40,213 bases of DNA from Bradyrhizobium sp. ORS 375 (lineage in GTDB: Bacteria; Pseudomonadota; Alphaproteobacteria; Rhizobiales; Xanthobacteraceae): the NCBI RefSeq assembly GCF_000239775.1, contig NZ_CAFI01000008.1, forward strand, positions 1 through 40,213, read 5' to 3'. The notes under the pieces are model-generated. The model worked only from the letters and a program-made list of their open reading frames with translations, did not search any database and was not told the DNA's origin. The stretch's first letter is position 1; each line of letters begins with the position of its first letter. Below are positions 34,415-40,213 of this stretch, one piece after another. The position numbers and the translations under genes are program-made.

Positions 34415-35863
34415 ATGGGCAAGGTCACAGGTTTTCTCGAAATCGAGCGGCACGATCGCAAGTACGCACCGGTTGCCGAGCGGCTGAAGAACTTCAACGA
34501 GTTCGTGGTGCCGCTCTCCGAGAAGGAGCTGCGCGACCAGGCGGCGCGCTGCATGAATTGCGGCATTCCCTACTGCCACGGCACCGGCTCGGCCGCGCCG
34601 GGCACCACCGGCTGCCCGGTCAACAACCAGATCCCGGACTGGAACGACCTCGTTTACAACGGCAACTGGGAAGAGGCGTCGCGCAACCTGCACTCGACGA
34701 ACAACTTCCCGGAGTTCACCGGCCGCATCTGCCCCGCCCCGTGCGAGGCATCGTGCACCCTGAACATCGACGACAATCCGGTGACCATCAAGACGATCGA
34801 ATGCGCCATCGTCGACAAGGCCTGGGAGAACGGCTGGCTGAAGCCGGAGCCGGCCGCGGTCAAGACCGGCAAGAAGGTCGCGATCGTCGGCGCCGGCCCC
34901 GCAGGTCTCGCCGCCGCGCAGCAGCTCGCGCGCGCCGGCCACGAGGTGCATGTCTATGAGAAGCACGCCAAGGCCGGCGGACTGCTTCGCTACGGCATTC
35001 CCGACTTCAAGATGGAGAAGGGCATCATCGACCGCCGCATCGCGCAGATGGAAGGCGAAGGCGTCGTCTTCCACTACGGAGCTCATGTCGGCGGCAAGGA
35101 CGGGATTGATCCGAAGTCGCTGCTGAAGGATTACGACGCCGTGGCGCTGACCGGCGGTGCGGAAGCGCCGCGCGACCTGCCGATCCCCGGCCGTGATCTT
35201 TCCGGCATTCACTACGCGATGGACTTCCTGCCGCAGCAGAACCGCCGCGTCGGCAACGAGCCGGTCAACGCCACCGAGATCCTCGCCGGCGGCAAGCATG
35301 TCGTCGTGATCGGCGGCGGCGACACCGGCTCTGACTGCATCGGCACCTCGCTGCGCCAGGGCGCCCTCTCCGTCACCCAGCTCGAGATCATGCCGGCGCC
35401 GCCGGAGCGCGAGGACAAGGCGCTGACCTGGCCGAACTGGCCGTTGAAGATGCGGACCTCGTCGAGCCAGGCCGAAGGCGCGGTGCGCGAGTTCGCGGTA
35501 CTGACGCAGAAGTTCGAAGGCGAGAACGGCGCGGTGAAGAAGATGCACTGCGTGCGCGTCGATGCGCAGTTCAAGCCGATCCCGGGCACCGAGTTCGTGC
35601 TCGATGCCGACCTCGTGCTGCTCGCGATGGGCTTCGTGCATCCGGTGCACGAGGGCCTGCTCAAGAGCCTCGGCGTCGACCTTGACCCGCGCGGCAACGT
35701 CAAGGCCAACCTCTCGGACTACCAGACCTCGCTGCCGAAGGTGTTCTCCGCCGGCGACATGCGCCGCGGCCAGTCGCTGGTGGTGTGGGCGATCCGCGAG
35801 GGCCGCCTGTGCGCGCAGGCCGTCGACAAGTTCCTGATGGGCAAGACCGAGCTGCCGCGCTGA
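34415..35863 (+). CDS. gltD: Glutamate synthase [NADPH] small subunit
   Basis: 482 residues, normal for GltD. It takes electrons from NADPH through FAD and two 4Fe-4S clusters to GltB. Two cluster-binding Cys sets are visible: [13 protein letters not shown] with [11 protein letters not shown], and [13 protein letters not shown]. The FAD site follows ([20 protein letters not shown], about residues 152-172). The NADPH site is [20 protein letters not shown] (about residues 297-316), and the C-terminal FAD contact is [19 protein letters not shown]. The ATG at 34415 gives the usual N-terminus ([12 protein letters not shown]). It lies downstream of gltB in the same direction. Confidence 0.98.
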   Translation: MGKVTGFLEIERHDRKYAPVAERLKNFNEFVVPLSEKELRDQAARCMNCGIPYCHGTGSAAPGTTGCPVNNQIPDWNDLVYNGNWEEASRNLHSTNNFPEFTGRICPAPCEASCTLNIDDNPVTIKTIECAIVDKAWENGWLKPEPAAVKTGKKVAIVGAGPAGLAAAQQLARAGHEVHVYEKHAKAGGLLRYGIPDFKMEKGIIDRRIAQMEGEGVVFHYGAHVGGKDGIDPKSLLKDYDAVALTGGAEAPRDLPIPGRDLSGIHYAMDFLPQQNRRVGNEPVNATEILAGGKHVVVIGGGDTGSDCIGTSLRQGALSVTQLEIMPAPPEREDKALTWPNWPLKMRTSSSQAEGAVREFAVLTQKFEGENGAVKKMHCVRVDAQFKPIPGTEFVLDADLVLLAMGFVHPVHEGLLKSLGVDLDPRGNVKANLSDYQTSLPKVFSAGDMRRGQSLVVWAIREGRLCAQAVDKFLMGKTELPR

Positions 35864-35937
35864 GCGCGGACGACGTCGCGCGTATCTGGCCTCTACGTCC
35901 TTAGTTGGATCCGATCCACCACCCCGACGCCCGTGCG

Positions 35938-35974
35938 CTCCCCTCCCCCTTGCGGGGAGGAGTCGGGGGTGGGG
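35938..35974. repeat. Rhizobial C-rich/G-rich intergenic repeat
   Basis: CCCTCCCCCTTGCGGGGAGG followed by AGTCGGGGGTGGGG, an imperfect inverted repeat with wording common in rhizobial intergenic DNA. Confidence 0.55.
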
Positions 35975-36066
35975 TCTCCGGGCGACGACCGTCCTGGAGG
36001 CCACCGGCGCTCCAACTGAACGTGCGGCAGTCGCGCTCTCGTCGACGCTTCCACCCTAGCTACGTC

Positions 36067-36142
36067 CGTCATTGCGAGCGCAGCGAAGCAATCCAGAGTC
36101 GCGGGCGGGATTCTGGATTGCTTTGCTGCGCTCGCGATGACG
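36067..36142. repeat. Dispersed palindromic repeat, GAAGCAATCCAG family (copy 2)
   Basis: CGTCATTGCGAGCGCAGCG with GAAGCAATCCAGA on the left and, inverted, TCTGGATTGCTTTG with CTGCGCTCGCGATGACG on the right. The arms are about 30 bases with few mismatches around a short loop, so it can fold into one long hairpin. It shares both arms with the 34102-34220 unit. Confidence 0.88.
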
Positions 36143-36790
36143 TGGTGGGGTCGTCGACTCAAACGGACAGCGAGCCCGTGGATGATCCCTCAGCTCTCGT
36201 CACGTCGAGCGGGACTCTCGGACCGCCCCCCTCCCCGCAAGGAGCCGCGGAGCGCACTGTCTGCGCGGTGGGAGATCGGGCCTATTCAGACAACGGGAAG
36301 ACAAAAAGGGGTGGGGGCGTCCTCGACGTGAGTCTCCGCTCGGCCTGAAGTGGCAGGACAGGCCGTGGTCTCATGATCGATCGGATGAGCGTCGAAGCGT
36401 CAGGGTCGACGTTTCAACCGTGAAGCCCCCACCCGTCCTGGCCGCAAGGCCAGCTCGGATGAGCCGCGCGCGGCGCGGCTCTGATGTCAGGAGGGATGAG
36501 GCTGGCGTCGATGGCAGCCCTGCCCTGTTGTCCTCGGCAGGATTGATCGCGTCGCGTGCATCACGATGTCGCTCATGCTGGACGATCCCCATTGTTCGAC
36601 GGCTGGACGCGGCGAACCCCTCCGGCTCCCGCAACCTAAGAGTGCGATTATTAAGATAAACCCAATGCCGCGCTCGGCATTCCCGTCAAATGCGATGCAT
36701 CACGCAAAAAAGTTCGCATCGGGCTTCGCTCGTTCGAGTGACCGGACCAGGGATCAGAACATCGAACTCGCGCAGAGCTGATGCTTGCGA

Positions 36791-37606
36791 TCAGTTCGTC
36801 GTCCGCGCCCAGATCTGTTCGGCCGGCACCGGCGGCATGACCCGGAAGATCTCGTCGATGAGTTGGCCCAGTTCCTCTGCGCTTGCGATGATCCGCTCCT
36901 CGATCACCTCGCCATCGCGCGCCTGCCGCTGATAACGGCGGCTGACCAGCTTGTGCCGCACGGTCGGTTCCACCCGCTCCATCATCAGCGTGTGCGTGGC
37001 CGGCACGTTCGCGTTGGTCGATGTGTACCAGCTGCCGAGCACATAGTCGGCGTGGATCTGCGGCGCGAGGTCGAACGCGTACATCATGCGCCAGCCGGTC
37101 GGCTGCTTGGCGCTGATCGTATAGAGCCCGTCCCAGGTGCCGATGCGGAACGTGCCCATCGGCGTCGGCTGCTCGGGCCCGACCTCCAGCCGCACAGGCC
37201 CGTCCATCATGCAGATGCCAAAGCCGACATCGACGAGATGCGGCTGGCCGTCGACCTCGACCAGCAGCATCATGTGCTGGCGCGGTCCGAGCGGATCTGT
37301 CGGCTGCGAGCGCCAGCGCACCCGCCCCGTGAGGCCGGTGACCTTGAAGCCGATCGCCTCCAGCGCCGCCTGAAACAGCACGTTCTGCTCGAAGCAGTAG
37401 CCGCCGCGACGGCTGTGGACGAGCTTCTGCTGCACCGAAGGCAAATCGACATGGACCGGACGCCCCATCAGCGGATCGAGCGCCTCGAACGGCAGCGCAT
37501 CGACATGCGCGGCCTGCAGCGCCGCCAGCGTCGGCAGGTCCGGCGCAAGCGGCCCACGATAGGCGATGCGGGTGAGATAGGACGCGAGCTGAAACTCATC
37601 CGCCAT
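36791..37606 (-). CDS. Arylamine N-acetyltransferase, second tandem copy
   Basis: 271 residues from ATG 37606, which has GGAAGG 7 bases upstream; the frame extends far upstream but that part overlaps the first copy. NATs transfer an acetyl group from acetyl-CoA to arylamines, hydrazines or similar amines. The catalytic triad is placed by motif: Cys in SRRGGYCFEQN, His in PRQHMMLLVEV and Asp in LVDVGFG. The N-terminal helix bundle (YLTRIAYRGPLAPDLPTLAA) and the ending domain are complete. It starts 14 bp after the stop of the first copy, so the two are one transcription unit. Confidence 0.94.
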   Translation of the reverse strand: MADEFQLASYLTRIAYRGPLAPDLPTLAALQAAHVDALPFEALDPLMGRPVHVDLPSVQQKLVHSRRGGYCFEQNVLFQAALEAIGFKVTGLTGRVRWRSQPTDPLGPRQHMMLLVEVDGQPHLVDVGFGICMMDGPVRLEVGPEQPTPMGTFRIGTWDGLYTISAKQPTGWRMMYAFDLAPQIHADYVLGSWYTSTNANVPATHTLMMERVEPTVRHKLVSRRYQRQARDGEVIEERIIASAEELGQLIDEIFRVMPPVPAEQIWARTTN

Positions 37607-37620
37607 CGCAGCGCCTTCCA

Positions 37621-38436
37621 TCAGCTCTCGATCCGTGCCCAGACCGCGTCGACGGGGACAGGGAAGGTGAGGCCAAAGATCTCCTCGACGACGCGCTGCA
37701 ACGCCTCCGGCGTCTCGATGATCTGCTCGCTCCTGATCTCGCCGTCGCGCGCCTCGACGACCAGCCGGCGGTTCACCAGCTTGTAGCGCAGCTCCGATGT
37801 CAGCCGTTCCAGGATCAGCATCGAGGTGAAGGGCGTGAGGGGACTGGTCGAGGTGAACCAGTTGGAGAGCATGTAGTCGGCGTGGATCTGCGGCGTCAGA
37901 TCGAACACATACATCATGCGCCAGCCCGTCGGCTGCTTCGCCGCGAGCCAATACATTTCATCGGAGAATGTCAGGCGGAACGTGCCCATCGCTGTCGCCT
38001 GCTCGATGTCCGGCTCCATCCGCAGCGGCGTATCGAGCAGGCAGGAGCCGAAGCCGACATCCGCGAGATACGGTCCCTCCGGCAGGTCGACCTTCAGCAT
38101 CATGTGCGTGCGCGGCGTATGCGGCGCGGCCGCGTCGAGCCGCCAGCGCACCCGCGCCGACAGCGGCGTGACCGCAAAGCCGATCGTCTCCAGCGCAGCT
38201 TTCAACAGCGCGTTCTGCTCGAAGCAATAGCCGCCGCGGCGGCCGTCGACGATCTTGGCCTGAAGCGAGGCGAGATCGATGTTCACGGGCCGGCCGAGCA
38301 GCGGATCGATGCCCTCGAACGCGATGGCATCGACATGCGCCGCCTGTAGCGCGGCGAGGGTCTCGAAGCTCGGCGTTAGCGGGCCGCGGTAACCGATCCG
38401 CGCGAGGTATTTGTCGAGGTTGAAGTCGGGTGACAT
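37621..38436 (-). CDS. Arylamine N-acetyltransferase, first tandem copy
   Basis: 271 residues, the same length as its neighbour and similar throughout (YLARIGYRGPLTPSFETLAA, GRRGGYCFEQNALLKAALET, RTHMMLKVDLPEG, LADVGFGSCLLD). The Cys-His-Asp triad is intact. It is the promoter-proximal gene of the pair. The substrate-pocket loop (FTSTSPLTPFTSM compared with YTSTNANVPATHT in the other copy) and the C-terminal lid (GLTFPVPVDAVWARIES) differ, so the copies may prefer different amines. The upstream 150 bp contain the palindromic repeat at 38491-38581. Confidence 0.94.
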   Translation of the reverse strand: MSPDFNLDKYLARIGYRGPLTPSFETLAALQAAHVDAIAFEGIDPLLGRPVNIDLASLQAKIVDGRRGGYCFEQNALLKAALETIGFAVTPLSARVRWRLDAAAPHTPRTHMMLKVDLPEGPYLADVGFGSCLLDTPLRMEPDIEQATAMGTFRLTFSDEMYWLAAKQPTGWRMMYVFDLTPQIHADYMLSNWFTSTSPLTPFTSMLILERLTSELRYKLVNRRLVVEARDGEIRSEQIIETPEALQRVVEEIFGLTFPVPVDAVWARIES

Positions 38437-38490
38437 TCCGGCAGTTCTCAGCGGTCGATATAATCGCGCCCGCGCGCAGATTGGAACGAT

Positions 38491-38581
38491 CGTCGTTCCG
38501 GGGCGCGAGTGAAGCGAGCGAACCCGGAACCTCGAGATTCCGGGTTCGGTGCGACTGACGTCGCTCCGCCCCGGAATGACG
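38491..38581. repeat. Dispersed palindromic repeat, CGTCATTCCGGGG family (copy 2)
   Basis: CGTCGTTCCGGGGCGCGAG and AACCCGGAACCTCG are inverted by CGAGATTCCGGGTTCG and CCGCCCCGGAATGACG. The same four blocks make up the 34294-34386 unit. It sits between the isomerase gene's 3' end and the NAT promoter. Confidence 0.8.
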
Positions 38582-38599
38582 GCATCCCTGGCATCGAGA

Positions 38600-39601
38600 T
38601 CACGCCACCCCGGCGCGCAGCAGGTCGTGCATGTGGAGAATACCGACCGGCCTGGCGCCGTCGGTCACGATCAGCGTCGTGATCTTGGCGGAGTTCAGGA
38701 TCTCCAGCGCCTCGGACGCCAGCGCCTCGCGGCGGACGGTGCGCGGGTTGGCGGTCATGATCTCGTCGACCGAGAGCGACAGCAGGTCGGCGCGCATCTT
38801 TCGGCGCAGATCGCCGTCGGTGATGATCCCTGCGACCTGGCCGCGGCCGTCGACGATGATGACGCAGCCGAGCCCCTTGGCCGACATCTCTTCCAGCGCA
38901 TCGGCCATGCCGGTGCCGAGCGGCTTCAGCGGCACGGCGTCGCCGGAGCGCATCAGGTCGGAGATGTGCTTGAGCATGGCGCCGAGCTTGCCGCCCGGAT
39001 GGAAATTGGCGAATTCCAGCGCAGTGAAGCCGCGGCCCTCGAGCAGCGCGATGGCCAGCGCATCGCCGATCGCGGCCTGCATCAGGGTCGACGTGGTCGG
39101 CGCCAGATTATGCGGACAGGCCTCGCGCGCCTTCGGCAGCTCCAGCACGATGCGCGCCGCCTGCCCCAGCGAGGACTGCGCGTTCGAGGTGATCGCGATC
39201 ATCGGGATGGCAAAGCGCTTGGTGTAGTTGACCAGCGTCTTCATCTCCGGCTGCTCGCCGGACCACGACAGCGCTATGACGACGTCATCCGAGGTGATCA
39301 TGCCGAGATCGCCATGGCCGGCCTCGGCGGAGTGAACGAAGAAGGCGGGCGTGCCGGTCGAGGCCAGCGTGGCGGCCATCTTGCGCGCGACGTGGCCGGA
39401 CTTGCCGAGCCCGGTGAGGATGGCGCGGCCCTTGGCCTGGCGGATCAGCTCGACGGCGGCGGCAAAGGCCGCGCCCAGCGGGCCGTGCAGCGCGGCCGAG
39501 ATCGCGGCAATGCCGTTGCTGCCGGCGTCCAGCGTGCGCAGCGCCGATTGGATGTCCGCGTTGGCGGGAGGGGCTTCGGTCAACGGCTTCGATCTCGGCA
39601 T
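38600..39601 (-). CDS. D-arabinose-5-phosphate isomerase (KdsD/KpsF/GutQ family)
   Basis: 333 residues from ATG 39601, which has GGAAG 5 bases upstream; the frame remains open to 39865 but this length matches the family. Residues about 35-180 are the SIS sugar-isomerase domain (ILTGLGKSGHVARKMAATLA, FFVHSAEAGHGDLGMI, ALSWSGEQPEM). Two CBS domains follow (LGCVIIVDGRGQVAGIITDG and ITTLIVTDGARPVGILHMHD). The enzyme interconverts ribulose-5-phosphate and arabinose-5-phosphate, the first step to Kdo for lipopolysaccharide or capsule. It is divergent from a gene for an exported protein at the window edge, separated by 210 bp. Confidence 0.93.
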   Translation of the reverse strand: MPRSKPLTEAPPANADIQSALRTLDAGSNGIAAISAALHGPLGAAFAAAVELIRQAKGRAILTGLGKSGHVARKMAATLASTGTPAFFVHSAEAGHGDLGMITSDDVVIALSWSGEQPEMKTLVNYTKRFAIPMIAITSNAQSSLGQAARIVLELPKAREACPHNLAPTTSTLMQAAIGDALAIALLEGRGFTALEFANFHPGGKLGAMLKHISDLMRSGDAVPLKPLGTGMADALEEMSAKGLGCVIIVDGRGQVAGIITDGDLRRKMRADLLSLSVDEIMTANPRTVRREALASEALEILNSAKITTLIVTDGARPVGILHMHDLLRAGVA

Positions 39602-39811
39602 TCGCGCTTCCAAGGCTGAGACAGTCAGGCGCCGCTCTTTAGCATGGGTAAGGCGGCAAGGCGTCATCAACAGCCCATTAACCATATTTGTTTTTACTCC
39701 CTTAACGACGGTGTTGGCCGGCGGCGCGGGACTCCCCGACGACGCAGTTGATTTTGTTGGAGTATTTTCATCGTGGGGTGGAGGCCTGACAGCGGCCGCG
39801 TGAGGCGCGCG

Positions 39812-40213
39812 ATGCGACGCGGCGCCTCTGCCGCATGCCTGCTGCTCGGCGCGCTCGGCCCCCACGCGGCCCAGTCCCAGACCATCGACGTGCTCCGCCC
39901 GGTGCGCGACGGCTTCCTCGCCCCGCAGGAGTCGCCGCTGCGGCGGACGGCGGTGAGCAGCCTGTCGGATGCCGTGCCGACCCCGGGCGTCCCAACCTCC
40001 CGTGCTCCGGCCAGCTCTGCCTCGGGCGCCAACCGCGTTCCCCTGCCCGGCGTGCCCGCCGCCAGCGGCGCGGCCGATGTCGGCTATGATTCGCTGAACC
40101 GCACCCGCAAGAAGGCCAAATACTATCCCGCGCAGCCGCGGCCGAAGCCGGCGCCCGGGCCCGGCACGCGGCCCTCCGGCGAGCTGACCGGGCAGCTGCG
40201 CCCGACCCTGCCG
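39812..40213 (+). CDS. Exported, possibly outer-membrane beta-barrel protein, 5' part only
   Basis: 134 codons from ATG 39812, with GAGG at 39802-39805; an in-frame GTG at 39800 is possible. The window ends before the stop. A signal peptide is visible (MRRGASAACLLLGALGPHAA, cleavage near AQS-Q). The mature part is Pro/Ala-rich, and the segment YDSLNRTRKKAKYYPAQPRP resembles the N-terminal arm of outer-membrane beta-barrel proteins of Bradyrhizobium that lie beside polysaccharide genes. This identification is tentative. It is divergent from the KdsD/KpsF-type gene, which fits an envelope-polysaccharide context. Confidence 0.7.
   Translation, partial: MRRGASAACLLLGALGPHAAQSQTIDVLRPVRDGFLAPQESPLRRTAVSSLSDAVPTPGVPTSRAPASSASGANRVPLPGVPAASGAADVGYDSLNRTRKKAKYYPAQPRPKPAPGPGTRPSGELTGQLRPTLP

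Larger units (their letters stand above)
35864..36790. other. 927 bp without a convincing gene, containing repeats
   Basis: Holds a C-rich/G-rich repeat at 35938-35974, the palindromic repeat at 36067-36142 and a CCCCGCAAGGAG-type string near 36233. Minus-strand frame 36371-36634 (87 codons) is Arg/Ser/Thr-rich and not coding-like. From about 36400 to 36780 no known feature was recognised. Confidence 0.6.

Noticed and set aside
36371-36634. Minus-strand 87-codon frame between gltD and the NAT genes
   Set aside because: Arg/Ser/Thr-rich, no ribosome-binding sequence, no similarity recognised; it probably reflects GC-rich spacer sequence.

Overview
The window looks like a chromosomal segment of an alphaproteobacterium of the Bradyrhizobium/Nitrobacteraceae type. 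This is inferred from the high GC with strong G/C third-position bias, HWE-family histidine kinase, TadG-like protein, ROSE-controlled Hsp20, stand-alone class III cyclases with TolB-like and TPR parts, and several dispersed palindromic intergenic repeats of a kind I associate with Bradyrhizobium. No phage, transposase, CRISPR, rRNA or tRNA gene was recognised.

Left part (1-9.6 kb): the 3' end of a chemoreceptor gene, a LysR regulator divergent from a TauE/SafE-type exporter, a LysE-type exporter convergent with it, two tandem cyclase/TolB-like/TPR paralogues, and a 935-residue di-haem cytochrome c protein. That protein carries an extra N-terminal domain which resembles haem-thiolate peroxidases.

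Middle (9.6-24.9 kb): a dabB-dabA inorganic-carbon uptake operon faces a NhaR-like LysR gene across a promoter with two perfect palindromes. After 1 kb of repeat-rich non-coding DNA come a CPBP-type membrane protease, a 49-residue membrane peptide, a possible Cys-rich micropeptide, an HWE sensor kinase, a TadG-like von Willebrand factor A protein, a truncated PCMT-like reading frame, an Imm53-like orphan immunity gene, and a GntR regulator divergent from a branched-chain-amino-acid-type binding protein. A gene of unknown function follows.

Right part (24.9-40.2 kb): a TPR protein and a PldB-like hydrolase in one direction, a small heat-shock gene with a sigma-32-like promoter, a three-hairpin ROSE-type leader and a clear terminator, a Pro/Ala/Lys-rich exported protein, gltB and gltD (NADPH glutamate synthase) separated by 434 bp packed with palindromic repeats, two tandem arylamine N-acetyltransferases, an arabinose-5-phosphate isomerase (KdsD/KpsF type), and the start of an exported protein cut by the window edge.

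The items most worth a second look are the peroxidase-like/di-haem fusion, the loss of the transition-state arginine in only one of the two tandem cyclases, the DAB operon with its NhaR-like regulator and palindromes, the Hsp20 thermosensor leader, and the Cys-rich micro reading frame near 17.4 kb.
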